Origin: a virus
Virus record (IMG/VR): IMGVR_UViG_3300042554_001408
Coordinates: 1 to 34,383 of that record
Length of the DNA stretch: 34,383 nucleotides
Strand: one strand, 5' to 3'
Shown here: positions 14,864-22,198 of the stretch, in pieces
Numbering within the stretch: position 1 is the stretch's first letter
Layout of the letters: each line of letters starts with the position of its first letter
Program-made: the position numbers and the translations under genes
Notes under the pieces: model-generated
Databases searched by the model: none
Told to the model about the DNA's origin: nothing
The model's input: only the letters and a program-made list of their open reading frames with translations

Positions 14864-15834
14864 TGCGCCGTCCCAACCGCATGAAGCTCCACGAAGCCCT
14901 TGAGGTCGTCCGCCGCCAGGGCAAGCGCGGGGACACGGAACTCGCCCATGTGAACCCGCGAGAGAAGGCCATCTTGAAGGCCATGGGTGGCGTCGGCACC
15001 CGCAACCCCAAGACCGGGCTTCGGCAGTATTACGACGGGTCTGACTTCGGCGGTTCTCTCGGCGGCTACGGCGAGGGTGCCGGCATGGGCGCGGCGCCAG
15101 ATCCGACGACGCCGGGTGGAGGCGTGGATTACGGCGGCGGGGCGCAGCAGGGGACGATTGAGTACGACGGCAATCTTGGCGCACCGCCGGCTCAGATGGG
15201 GCAGTCCAGGCTTGACCAGATGGTCAGCGACGTAATGGCGCGACCGATGCCTCCAGAGCAGCCGGGGTTCATGCAGCGCACCTTAGAGCAGGTTGACCGA
15301 GCCATACGGAACCCTGCCAGCTTTGAGCGGCCCAGCTTCTTTATCAGTCCAGCTCCCGCTGCCCTATATGGCGTTGCTGAGTTCCTTGGTGGCTTGGCAA
15401 GGGGCGCGGGTATCAAGGGCAGCGCACCGGAGAAGTTCACCGATCCATTCCAGCCTGGCGGCGAGCGGTCGGGTGTAGCCGAAGGCATCAACACCGCCAT
15501 GGCCGCGGCGCCGGATGTCCCGGCCTTTCAGCGCGCGGGCGAAGTCGGCGTCCCAATGGAGATCTCCTCGTTCATGGGTCCTGGCCTGTCGGATCTTCAG
15601 CGTCGGGCGCTCATCTCCACCTACGGCGCAATGGGGACGAACCCAGCCTTCCGCACCCGTCCTGCCCAGCAATACTATGCCTCTCTGCTGTCGCGAGAGC
15701 TGGTCAACCCCAACATGACGCTGAACCAGACGCCGAATTTCCTGCCGATCGAGCAGAGATATCTTGCGGGCGTGATGGGCTTGCCGCAGACTGCCCCCGC
15801 TGACATCTATCAAGGCATCCGCCAGTTCCTGTAA
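14860..15834 (+). CDS. Probable virion-associated protein with conserved phage N-terminus
   Basis: A 324-residue protein. Residues about 25-55 (DTELAHVNPREKAILKAMGG, GTRNPKTGLRQYYDG) match a leader found on many podovirus proteins, where it reads roughly AHINP-EA-LLK-MGG-GTINPKTGLPE. The middle is glycine-rich (EGAGMGAAPDPTTPGGGVDY) and the C-terminal half helical (QRRALISTYGAMGT, QRYLAGVMGLPQ). No catalytic motif is visible. The leader probably marks proteins packaged into the head or ejected with DNA (inference). ATG codons at 14860 and 14863 are alternative starts. Confidence 0.6.
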   Translation: MMRRPNRMKLHEALEVVRRQGKRGDTELAHVNPREKAILKAMGGVGTRNPKTGLRQYYDGSDFGGSLGGYGEGAGMGAAPDPTTPGGGVDYGGGAQQGTIEYDGNLGAPPAQMGQSRLDQMVSDVMARPMPPEQPGFMQRTLEQVDRAIRNPASFERPSFFISPAPAALYGVAEFLGGLARGAGIKGSAPEKFTDPFQPGGERSGVAEGINTAMAAAPDVPAFQRAGEVGVPMEISSFMGPGLSDLQRRALISTYGAMGTNPAFRTRPAQQYYASLLSRELVNPNMTLNQTPNFLPIEQRYLAGVMGLPQTAPADIYQGIRQFL

Positions 15835-15841
15835 AGGAGGT
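15833..15841 (+). promoter_or_regulatory. Very strong Shine-Dalgarno site before a 12-codon ORF
   Basis: AAAGGAGGT overlaps the stop codon of the preceding gene and lies 7 bases before the ATG at 15849. It is the best match to the 16S rRNA 3' end that I noticed in the window, which argues that the tiny ORF is translated. Confidence 0.75.
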
Positions 15842-15848
15842 GGTGTCC

Positions 15849-15887
15849 ATGAAGAAGAAGCCCAAGAAGGGCGGTCGCGGTTGCTGA
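15849..15887 (+). CDS. 12-residue Lys-rich peptide ORF (possible leader peptide)
   Basis: A 12-codon frame, ATG to TGA, encoding MKKKPKKGGRGC. It has a near-ideal ribosome site and correct spacing. Five of the twelve residues are Lys, and it ends in Cys like the 80-residue DUF6321-type protein upstream. The stop codon lies 7 bases before a long inverted repeat, so translation of this ORF could influence RNA folding in the leader of the co-chaperonin/capsid operon. Alternatively it is a very short virion peptide or the remnant of a basic protein. There is no family evidence. Confidence 0.45.
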   Translation: MKKKPKKGGRGC

Positions 15888-15894
15888 TCGTTTA

Positions 15895-15983
15895 GAGAGA
15901 ACTGGTTTCCCCCTCTGTTCCCAGTTCTCTCGGAGGGGGGGTGTGACTTTCCTCCCATACCCCCCTTCCACCCCCTCCTCTCG
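15895..15983 (+). promoter_or_regulatory. Structured intergenic leader with competing hairpins
   Basis: Perfect 11-bp inverted repeat GAGAGAACTGG (15895-15905) and CCAGTTCTCTC (15921-15931). Its loop contains CCCCCTC (15909-15915), which is exactly complementary to GAGGGGG (15933-15939), directly after the stem. The G-run can also pair with GGAGG-complementary CCTCC (15951-15955) or with CCCCCC (15960-15965). The first two pairings are mutually exclusive for geometric reasons, as in an attenuator or switch. No T-tract follows, so it is not a standard intrinsic terminator. This and the rest of 15888-16024 hold no gene and no convincing sigma70 promoter. Confidence 0.5.
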
Positions 15984-16024
15984 CCGGTAGTTTGGCCGGG
16001 CGCATATCGCGCAAAGAGGAGAAC

Positions 16025-16324
16025 ATGAGAGAACTCAAGCCGTTATTCGCGCGGGTGGTGGTCCGCGCAGACACCTTGCAGGCAACGGTTGCCTCCAAGT
16101 ACCAGGGCCTGTCGAAGATGGGATTCAAGATCCCGGAGACGGTCGAGGAGAAGAAGGTCCCCGACGAAGGCACGGTTGTTGCAGTCGGCAGCACCGTCGA
16201 GGTCCTCAAGCCAGGCGACCGTGTCCTGTTCGGCAAGTGGGCCGCCAAGGCCGTGGACTTCGAGCCCGGCCTCTATGTCATGCAGGAAGAGGATGTCATC
16301 GGCCTCATCAAGGAGGCTGCATGA
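16025..16324 (+). CDS. Phage-encoded GroES-like co-chaperonin
   Basis: A 99-residue homologue of GroES, which caps the host GroEL chamber during protein folding. LKPLFARVVVRADT (4-17) matches the family N-terminus, DEGTVVAVG the central strand, and KPGDRVLFGKWAAKAVDFEP and YVMQEEDVIGLIKEA the rest. The mobile loop that binds GroEL is about 8 residues longer than in E. coli, with GFKIPE (33-38) at the usual GIVL position. The roof hairpin between AVG and PGD is almost absent. T4 Gp31 departs from GroES in the same two ways. GAGGAG precedes the ATG, and the stop overlaps the scaffold start by ATGA. Confidence 0.9.
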   Translation: MRELKPLFARVVVRADTLQATVASKYQGLSKMGFKIPETVEEKKVPDEGTVVAVGSTVEVLKPGDRVLFGKWAAKAVDFEPGLYVMQEEDVIGLIKEAA

Positions 16325-17253
16325 GTTCCCTCGCCAACCGAATCGAGGTCTCCGACGACGAGACCCCGCCGCCGGCGCCGAAGCCCGAAGCCAGGGTCGA
16401 GCCCAAACCGGAACCCAAGCCTGAGCCCAAGCCTGTTGCCAAGCAGCAGCAGGACGAGGACGGCACGGACTGGGTGGACATCGATGACCCCAAGCTGAAG
16501 GCCAGGTTCAATCGCCTCTACCGGCACACCAAGGAGGCGAACGCCAAGGCCGAGAAGACCGAGCGTCAGGTCCAGCTGCTGGCTGACCAGAACCTCAAGC
16601 TTCAGACCGCCCTCGAAAAGCTCGTCGGCGGCATGAAGGACGAGGCCAAGAAGAAGGAGCTGGCGACGCTCAAGCAGGAGATGAAGGAAGCTCTTGCTAC
16701 GGGCGACACCGAGACCTTCGTCAGCGTGAACGAGCGCCTGGTGGACATGAAGCGCGAGGTCACGGAGGAGAAGGCACCCCCTCCACCTTCGGCCCCTCCT
16801 CCTCTCCCCGACACGGAGATGAAGGTCCTGCGCTCCTGGCAGGACCAGACCGGCGACGACGGCGAGGATCTGCGTCCCTGGGCCAAGCCTGGGCATCCGG
16901 AGTTCGCTGCCACGCAGGACATGATCCGGCGCGTGGTTGCCGATCCGGAGATGCAGGAGGCCCCGATCCGCGAGATCCTCCGGGAGGTGGACAAGCGGAT
17001 GTCGAAGGCCCTGGATGCCGACGACGAGGACGAACCGCCTCGCCGCAATCCGGTCCAGCGGGCCTTTTCGTCTCCGCGCGGGACTCGTCCTGCGGCGCGC
17101 GAGTCGATGTCTCTGTCAGCCCAGGAGCGGGTGATCGCAGAGGCGATGTTCATGGGTGGACGCGGCGCTCTTGCCCGTTCCGCCAAGGATGCACATGACC
17201 TGTACCTGAAGCAGAAGAAATCTTTGGGTAGGGTAGTTGAGGTGGAGGACTGA
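16321..17253 (+). CDS. Capsid scaffold protein (putative)
   Basis: A 310-residue, highly charged, Glu/Lys/Pro-rich protein, expected to guide prohead assembly and leave before or during packaging. It begins SSLANRIEVSDDETPP, followed by an EPKPEPKPEPKP stretch (near 27-40) and a coiled coil (about 60-150, NAKAEKTERQVQLLADQNLK and KKKELATLKQEMKEAL). PPPPSAPPPLP then leads into a helical C-terminus rich in Arg and Lys (QERVIAEAMFMGGRGALARS), typical of a capsid-binding end. Its place two genes before the decoration and capsid genes supports the call. The start at 16321 is fixed by the ATGA overlap. Confidence 0.82.
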   Translation: MSSLANRIEVSDDETPPPAPKPEARVEPKPEPKPEPKPVAKQQQDEDGTDWVDIDDPKLKARFNRLYRHTKEANAKAEKTERQVQLLADQNLKLQTALEKLVGGMKDEAKKKELATLKQEMKEALATGDTETFVSVNERLVDMKREVTEEKAPPPPSAPPPLPDTEMKVLRSWQDQTGDDGEDLRPWAKPGHPEFAATQDMIRRVVADPEMQEAPIREILREVDKRMSKALDADDEDEPPRRNPVQRAFSSPRGTRPAARESMSLSAQERVIAEAMFMGGRGALARSAKDAHDLYLKQKKSLGRVVEVED

Positions 17254-17256
17254 TCC

Positions 17257-17715
17257 ATGAATGATACCGATATTCCGGCGGGCGATGACTCGCTGGATGG
17301 AGCGATCCAGCGGCGCGGCCGTCCTGCGAAGGCGGTCAAAAAGGGTTCCCGGTCGTGGGCGCCCGCGGCACCGCTAGGGATCAAGAGCAAGGACCCGGCG
17401 TATCGCCTACGGTGGGTTCATGCGGAACCTGCGAACATGCTCCGCAAGCGCGCGGAGGGGTGGGAGCAGGCAGGCCGCAACGATGCCGTCCACGATCGCC
17501 CCAATGGGGTCGAGAGTGGGGCTGGCACTCCGGCCGGTGTGCTGGAGTATCGAGACATGGTCCTGATGAAGATCCCCGAGGAGATGGCGCAGGAGCGAGA
17601 GGTGTACTACCGCACCCAGGCTCAGCAGCAGCTTTCGGGTCTGACGGCCAGGGCCAAGACGGAAATCAACGCCAGGACGGGTGCGCTCGTCGATGGCGAA
17701 ATCAAGATCGACTAA
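17257..17715 (+). CDS. Conserved head-region protein of unknown function
   Basis: A 152-residue basic protein between scaffold and decoration genes. It has a flexible, charged N-terminus with RRGRPAKAVKKGSR and then the conserved-looking YRLRWVHAEPANMLRKRAEG (55-80). MVLMKIPEEMAQEREVYYRT follows near 103-122. Proteins of this form occur beside capsid genes of several podoviruses. A role in capsid assembly or portal-head joining is possible; the sequence gives no mechanism. It follows the scaffold by 3 bases. Confidence 0.6.
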   Translation: MNDTDIPAGDDSLDGAIQRRGRPAKAVKKGSRSWAPAAPLGIKSKDPAYRLRWVHAEPANMLRKRAEGWEQAGRNDAVHDRPNGVESGAGTPAGVLEYRDMVLMKIPEEMAQEREVYYRTQAQQQLSGLTARAKTEINARTGALVDGEIKID

Positions 17716-17733
17716 CCTCAAAGGAGAACCATT

Positions 17734-18327
17734 ATGGCAAACGCGCCGTTCGGGTTCGCTCCTGTCCGCAACGCAGCGGGCGGCGGCGATATCCCGACTC
17801 GCATGTACCGGGTGACGGCCTCTGGGAATACCCAGGGACTTTTCATCGGAGACCCGGTTCGCTTCAACTCGACTGGTGTCGGCATCGTCCGTCTGTCTGC
17901 GAACGCCCTGGCCAATACGCGGTGCCTGGGTGTCGTGGCGCAGATGTTCGATGACAACGGCCGGCCGCTGACGTTCAGCCAGCCTGCCCGTGGCCCGTTC
18001 CTTCCTGCCAGCACCTCTGGCTGGGCGGCGGTCTACGACAACCAGAACATCACGTTCATCTGCCAGGCGGATGGTTCGGCGGCGGAAACGCTCGTCGGCC
18101 AGTACGTCAGCCTGACTTCCACCGGCAACGGCGGGAACACGGCGGCGGGTACGTCGATCATCCAGCTTCGCGTCGCTTCGGCGGACACCTCGGCCAAGAC
18201 CTTCCAGGTTCTGGGCGTGGCGCCGACGGAGGCTCGCGGTCTGGGGTCGTTCGCCAACAACTCGGCGTGGGGCAATACGGACATCGACCTCGAGGTCCGC
18301 ATCGCTCTTCACTCCCTCACTTCCTGA
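17734..18327 (+). CDS. Capsid decoration/cement-like protein
   Basis: A 197-residue beta-rich protein with APFGFAPVRNAAGGGDIPTR at its start, then FIGDPVRFNSTGVGIVRLSA and CLGVVAQMFDDNGRPLTF. This is the general pattern of head structural proteins found directly before major capsid genes in podoviruses. It is also similar in make-up to cement proteins that bind the outside of HK97-fold shells. AAAGGAG precedes the ATG. No enzyme motif is present. Its C-terminus (DIDLEVRIALHSL) ends 15 bases before the capsid gene, so both are probably made at high level from one RNA. Confidence 0.68.
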   Translation: MANAPFGFAPVRNAAGGGDIPTRMYRVTASGNTQGLFIGDPVRFNSTGVGIVRLSANALANTRCLGVVAQMFDDNGRPLTFSQPARGPFLPASTSGWAAVYDNQNITFICQADGSAAETLVGQYVSLTSTGNGGNTAAGTSIIQLRVASADTSAKTFQVLGVAPTEARGLGSFANNSAWGNTDIDLEVRIALHSLTS

Positions 18328-18342
18328 TAGGGAGGTCCTCAC

Positions 18343-19233
18343 ATGACTGTCGGAACGGCAAATTTCCCGGAACTTCTGTGGCCGGGGATCAGCACCATCT
18401 GGGCGGACACCTATCGTCGGTATCCTCCCCTCTGGAGCCGCTTCATGATCCTGCGCCGCTCGACCAAGGCGTTCGAGAAGGAGCAGGGCGTGACGGGCTT
18501 CGGCCTGGCGGGCCAGAAGAGCGAGTCGGCGTCGGTACCCTACGTCGACATGCTCCAGGGCTATCAGCGCGAGTACGTCAACCTGACCTACGGGCTCGGG
18601 ACGATCATCACCCGCGAACTGATGGAGGACGAGCAATACAACGTCATCAACAATGTGCCGCGCATGCTCGCGGAGTCGATGCGGCAGACGGAAGAGACCA
18701 TCTCGGCGTCTGTCTTCAACCTCGGCTTCTCGACCATGAACGGTGCCGATGGCGTCTCGTTCTTCAACTCGGCCCACCCCAACGTCCGCGGCGGCACTCA
18801 GCGCAACACCCCCGCCGTTGCCAGCGACCTGACCCAGGCGTCCCTGGAGCAGGCGTACATCGACATCCACGACTGGCAGGACGACTCGTCGCTCCGCATC
18901 AACCTGATGCCGGAGAAGCTCCTCGTGGCTCCGACCAATCGGTTCGTGGCGGAGAAGATCCTCGGGACGAAGTTCGCTGTTGGCTCGGCCGACAACGACA
19001 TCAACCCGATGGCTGGTCAGCTCGACCTGATCGTCAATCCGTTCCTGACGGATCCCGACGCCTGGTTCATCCTGACCAACTCGAAGGCTGGCGCCACCTT
19101 CTACCGGCGCCGCAATGCCGAGGTCAGCCGTGACAACGAGTTCGACACGGAGAACCTGAAGATCAAGACCACGGCACGGTTCAGCGTCGGAGCCACCGAC
19201 TGGCGATACGCCTACGGGAGCGCCGGGGCCTGA
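18343..19233 (+). CDS. Major capsid protein, HK97 fold (Mu gpT-like group)
   Basis: A 296-residue shell protein. It resembles phage Mu gpT-type capsid proteins in the FFNSAHPNVRGGTQRNTPAV segment (near 146-165) and the preceding helix region (QTEETISASVFNLGFSTMNG). Later parts include LMPEKLLVAPTNRFVAEKIL, VNPFLTDPDAWFIL and a C-terminal beta run ending FSVGATDWRYAYGS. The N-terminus lacks an evident prohead-protease delta domain, in line with a separate scaffold gene. A strong GGGAGGT ribosome site lies 6 bases before the ATG, and an intrinsic terminator follows 23 bases after the stop, as expected for the most highly expressed gene. Confidence 0.9.
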   Translation: MTVGTANFPELLWPGISTIWADTYRRYPPLWSRFMILRRSTKAFEKEQGVTGFGLAGQKSESASVPYVDMLQGYQREYVNLTYGLGTIITRELMEDEQYNVINNVPRMLAESMRQTEETISASVFNLGFSTMNGADGVSFFNSAHPNVRGGTQRNTPAVASDLTQASLEQAYIDIHDWQDDSSLRINLMPEKLLVAPTNRFVAEKILGTKFAVGSADNDINPMAGQLDLIVNPFLTDPDAWFILTNSKAGATFYRRRNAEVSRDNEFDTENLKIKTTARFSVGATDWRYAYGSAGA

Positions 19234-19256
19234 TCTGGTCCACATCAAGTGCGGGA

Positions 19257-19285
19257 GGGCGTCCTTCGGGGCGCCCTTTCCGTTT
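19257..19285 (+). terminator. Rho-independent terminator after the major capsid gene
   Basis: GGGCGTCC, loop TTCG, then GGGCGCCC: an 8-bp stem with one G-U pair and a UUCG tetraloop, followed by TTTCCGTTT. It is the clearest terminator in the window and separates the head genes from the tail genes. Confidence 0.92.
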
Positions 19286-19314
19286 GAGGGGGGCTAGAAG
19301 CACCATATTGCCCT

Positions 19315-19336
19315 GGTAGGATTGCCCCGTCCTACC
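19315..19336 (+). promoter_or_regulatory. Short inverted repeat in the leader of the tail gene block
   Basis: GGTAGGA (19315-19321) and TCCTACC (19330-19336) form a perfect 7-bp stem with an 8-base loop. It lies just before the GAAGGAT ribosome site of the next gene. It could be an RNA-stabilising hairpin at a processed 5' end or a protein-binding operator. No good promoter is seen between it and the terminator: TTGAGG (19284) and CATATT (19304) are too close together. Confidence 0.4.
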
Positions 19337-19350
19337 GAAGGATCTCCGAC

Positions 19351-20787
19351 ATGACCCTGAAAACCCAATTCCTTGGCCCTGTTGCCTCCGGGCTCGATAC
19401 GGGGGCGCCTGCGACGACCACCAAGAGTTTCGGGCGGTTCACCACCTGGACGCCGGTCACGACCCTTCCCGTGACAGCCCAGACGGTCGCCGCCATTCCC
19501 TTCGACGGGATCCTGGAAGAGATCAACGTCTGGAAGGCCGGGTCGTATACCGGCGAGGCGTCATTCCGCTTCGGCACGGGTCTGAACGGCTCCGACAACC
19601 TGGGCGTGGCGACCGTGACTGCCGGCAACGCCATCTACCGGCCCTACATCGCAAGCGCCACGGCACAGGCGACCCTGCCCTATGGCCGCGCCCGTCTGTC
19701 GTCCGAGCCGACGCAGATCTACTTCTCTTCGGCCCTGCTTTCCGGCACCACGGCGAACCTGACCTCGGCCTGCTGGATCGAGGTGGTCTACACCCGCGTC
19801 TCTCTGGTCGACCGGCCCGATCTGACGGCCGCCATGAAGGGCAACGACACCACCTACCAGGGGCCGATCATCAGCGGCGCCCAGGATGTCGGGATCCCTT
19901 CGCGGGCGAGCTTCGGCAACCTCCAGACGGTCCAGCAGGTCACCGCCCTGGCAGCCCCGGTGACGGCTCAGGTGGTCGGTTGCATCCCCTACGGCGCGCA
20001 GCTCGCGGAGATCAACTTCCACTGCCGCACCGCTCCGACTGGTGAGGCGACGGTTCGATTTTCTGCTGGCAGCGATGGCGATAACCTGGGGTCGGTCACG
20101 GTCTCGGGGTCTCGCATCTACTCGGTGGCGCTCACGACGGCTGTCCGCGCGACGTTCCTGCGGGGCATCAATGCCGGATCCGCGCAGCCGGTCCAGATGA
20201 CGATCACGGCGGCGTCCGGATCTGTGGCTGCCCTGGAAGGCATGGCGGAACTCGTCTTCACCCGGCACGGGCAGTCGGAGGCATATCCCGGCGTTGGCCA
20301 GAAGGAGACGACCTTCCAGGGGCCGATTGCTACCGGCCTCGACTCGGGACGCCTGGGCTCCCGGCAGGGCATCGGCTGGGGCCGTCTCTCTCGCCTGACC
20401 ACGACGATCCCCAGCACGAACGGCGTGGTGTCGGGCGCCCTGGTCGGATACATCCCGATCGGTGCCGCCATCGTGGAGATCAACTACTACGCGGCGACGG
20501 CGGCTGCGGGAGAGGCGACCGTCAGGTTCACCACCAGCCCGACGGTGTTCACCTCGAACAACCTGGGGTCGGTGTCGGTCTCGGCGGCCGGCGTCTATGC
20601 GGCGATCGATGCGACCGCGGCGACGCTGTTCAACTGGTCTGGCGTCAACCGGGCATTGTCCGGGGCGACGGCGCAGGCGGTCTACATGAACGTCGCGGCG
20701 GCCTCTGGAAGCATCGCGTCCCTGTCTGCCCAGGCGGCGGTGGAGATCGTCTACACCCGCCTCGATCCCTCGATCTACGGAGTCTGA
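19351..20787 (+). CDS. Virion structural protein made of three tandem homologous domains
   Basis: A 478-residue, Thr/Ala/Ser-rich beta protein consisting of three similar domains of about 155-163 residues. Each begins like TTYQGPIISG and contains a conserved EIN, then GEATVRF (68-74 as GEASFRF, 231-237, 387-393) and NLGSVTVS. Each ends in a strand like VEIVYTR. No signal peptide or catalytic motif is present. It is the first gene after the capsid terminator and belongs to the short-tail or head-decoration block. A pseudo-trimer sitting at a three-fold position of the head or tail is one possible arrangement (inference). I do not recognise the family. Confidence 0.65.
   Translation: MTLKTQFLGPVASGLDTGAPATTTKSFGRFTTWTPVTTLPVTAQTVAAIPFDGILEEINVWKAGSYTGEASFRFGTGLNGSDNLGVATVTAGNAIYRPYIASATAQATLPYGRARLSSEPTQIYFSSALLSGTTANLTSACWIEVVYTRVSLVDRPDLTAAMKGNDTTYQGPIISGAQDVGIPSRASFGNLQTVQQVTALAAPVTAQVVGCIPYGAQLAEINFHCRTAPTGEATVRFSAGSDGDNLGSVTVSGSRIYSVALTTAVRATFLRGINAGSAQPVQMTITAASGSVAALEGMAELVFTRHGQSEAYPGVGQKETTFQGPIATGLDSGRLGSRQGIGWGRLSRLTTTIPSTNGVVSGALVGYIPIGAAIVEINYYAATAAAGEATVRFTTSPTVFTSNNLGSVSVSAAGVYAAIDATAATLFNWSGVNRALSGATAQAVYMNVAAASGSIASLSAQAAVEIVYTRLDPSIYGV
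19351..20787 (+). repeat. Three-fold internal duplication (about 470-490 bp units)
   Basis: GEA(S/T)xRF motifs recur at residues 68, 231 and 387, a spacing of 163 and 156 residues. The flanking EIN, NLGxxxV and VxxTR motifs keep the same order each time. The DNA has diverged, so the duplication is old. Confidence 0.88.
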
Positions 20788-20790
20788 ACC

Positions 20791-21135
20791 ATGGCTCGTC
20801 CCAAGCAGTGGACCTTCTCCCCGGTGTCTGGAGAGACCACGACCATCTACTGGCCCGTAGACACCTGGGTCTCGACGCAGGAATACGCCTTCGTGTTCCG
20901 TCAACTGTCTGGGACCGGTTCGTACATGACCGGCTGCTCAGCGGCATGGAGCATCGATCGTGTCCTGGCAAATGGCGTGGCTTCGGCACAGTTCGTGCAG
21001 ATCACGGCGTTTTCGACCGGGTCCACGTTCACCCACGAAGACCCCGCTTCCTGCTTCCGGTTGACCGTCCGTACCAGCGGTGCGGCTACCGTGGACATCA
21101 TGGCGATGCAGAGCGGGCCTGAACGGGTCAGCTGA
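20791..21135 (+). CDS. Hypothetical small beta-rich virion protein
   Basis: A 114-residue protein with aromatic, strand-forming segments (QWTFSPVSGETTTIYWPVD, YAFVFRQLSGTGSYMTGCSA) and a Thr/Ala-rich end (LTVRTSGAATVDIMAMQSGP). It begins 3 bases after the three-domain protein, with GGAG upstream, and its stop overlaps the next start (TGATG). It is probably a partner of that protein in the virion. No family is recognised. Confidence 0.5.
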   Translation: MARPKQWTFSPVSGETTTIYWPVDTWVSTQEYAFVFRQLSGTGSYMTGCSAAWSIDRVLANGVASAQFVQITAFSTGSTFTHEDPASCFRLTVRTSGAATVDIMAMQSGPERVS

Positions 21136-21506
21136 TGTGGAGCGAGCGTAATCGCTGGCGCCGGGGGCGATGGCTTGTCAAGGATGACGAGTCTGACGAG
21201 GTTCTGTACTCGGATCAGGTCGTTCGTCGCTGGGATGGCATGTATGTGCGCCGTGACCAGGATGAGCCGATCGACCCGCAATGGTTCATCACGAGCGAGA
21301 ACGACCCGGCCCCGCTTCCCTTTGTCCGACCCGACGAGCCTGCTCCCAGGGCATGCAGGACAAGTCTCCCCTACGGCCCAAACAACCAGCCGCTCGATCG
21401 TTTCCCTGGCTACAACCTCTATGTCGGGGCTTCGATAGGATCGATGGAGATCGGCTGCTCATTCATCGTGTTCCCCAACGGGGTCCCTCTGCCGGCGAGG
21501 AGCTGA
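21135..21506 (+). CDS. Conserved small phage protein, DEP-rich
   Basis: A 123-residue protein. Its N-terminal half reads GRWLVKDDESDEVLYSDQVV and then RRWDGMYVRRDQDEPIDPQ. This is a pattern of a small conserved protein found in structural regions of podoviruses and prophages (roughly: GRWLVCDD-GRV-YSDE, WDG-YVR-R-DEP-HPQ). FVRPDEP follows, and the C-terminus (YNLYVGASIGSMEIGCSFIV) could be a beta part. The function is not known to me; tail or connector assembly is a guess from position. Confidence 0.6.
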   Translation: MWSERNRWRRGRWLVKDDESDEVLYSDQVVRRWDGMYVRRDQDEPIDPQWFITSENDPAPLPFVRPDEPAPRACRTSLPYGPNNQPLDRFPGYNLYVGASIGSMEIGCSFIVFPNGVPLPARS

Positions 21507-21507
21507 C

Positions 21508-22197
21508 ATGGCTCAGCAAGACAAGGCAACGCTCAAGCAGTCCTTCCAGACGGGCGACGCGCCCACCGGGAGTGAGTTCGCCAACCTCATCGACAGCCAG
21601 TTGAACCTGGCCGAGAGCGCGGCGCAGACGGTCAACGGGCAGGTCAATTTCGCGGGTGGCGTTGCATTTGCCTCCGTGTCTGCCGCTGTCGTTGGCGGCA
21701 ATCAGGCGACATTCGGCACGGTGGATGCGTCTGGCGGCAATTTCGTCAGGGTTTCCGCCCGTGCCTTGTTCGGCCTGGCGACGGCGGAATGCTGGGCAAC
21801 GTCAGTCGGGCTGATTTCGACCACGGCGATCAACAGTTATGTCGTGACAAATGTCGGGACCAGCGCAGATACCCTGGTCCAGTTCACCCATAACGGGTCT
21901 GGTCGGCTCACCTATACCGGGGCGCTGACCAAGACTTTCCTGGTCGAGGCGGATTACACGGTCTCCTCGCAGAGTTCCGTACAGAATATCGGGGTTCGGA
22001 TCGGCAAGGACGGCGTCAGCCAGGCGAAAAGCACCATCGACGTTCGCACCACCGCCGTCTCCGCGCCGTTCGTCGGGACGGTTGGGTGTCTGGTCTCGCT
22101 GGCGACCAACAGCTACGTCGAGATCATGGCGACGGCTACGCTGAACGTCAGCCCCATTGTGTTCGAGCGGCTGAACCTTCGGGCGCGAGAGGTATGA
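21508..22197 (+). CDS. Virion protein with tail-fibre-type N-terminal docking motif
   Basis: A 229-residue protein. The first 35 residues (ATLKQSFQTGDAPTGSEFAN, then LIDSQLNL) match the short module that starts many phage tail fibres (about LK-LFE-GD-PT-DF-NLIDS) and probably dock them to the tail. The remainder is a beta domain rich in Ser, Thr and Val (VVTNVGTSADTLVQFTHNG; AVSAPFVGTVGCLVSLATNS). The same kind of N-terminus begins the glycine-rich fibre at 30379. It is likely a second receptor-binding or tail decoration protein. Confidence 0.65.
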   Translation: MAQQDKATLKQSFQTGDAPTGSEFANLIDSQLNLAESAAQTVNGQVNFAGGVAFASVSAAVVGGNQATFGTVDASGGNFVRVSARALFGLATAECWATSVGLISTTAINSYVVTNVGTSADTLVQFTHNGSGRLTYTGALTKTFLVEADYTVSSQSSVQNIGVRIGKDGVSQAKSTIDVRTTAVSAPFVGTVGCLVSLATNSYVEIMATATLNVSPIVFERLNLRAREV

Positions 22198-22198
22198 A

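Noticed and set aside
15895-15931. Intrinsic terminator before the co-chaperonin gene.
   Set aside because: The stem is good, but no T-tract follows; the next bases are a G-run.
15895-15939. H-type pseudoknot from pairing of the hairpin loop with GAGGGGG.
   Set aside because: Only one base would cross an 11-bp stem, which is sterically implausible. I therefore describe the two pairings as alternatives.
17407-19248. Long minus-strand frame (613 residues) opposite the head genes.
   Set aside because: It is Arg/Val/Asp-rich without domain signals and lies opposite the decoration and capsid genes, which have strong ribosome sites and family features. It also crosses the gene boundaries.
19284-19309. 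Sigma70 promoter TTGAGG / CATATT before the tail block.
   Set aside because: The spacing is only 14 bases, and both boxes are weak.
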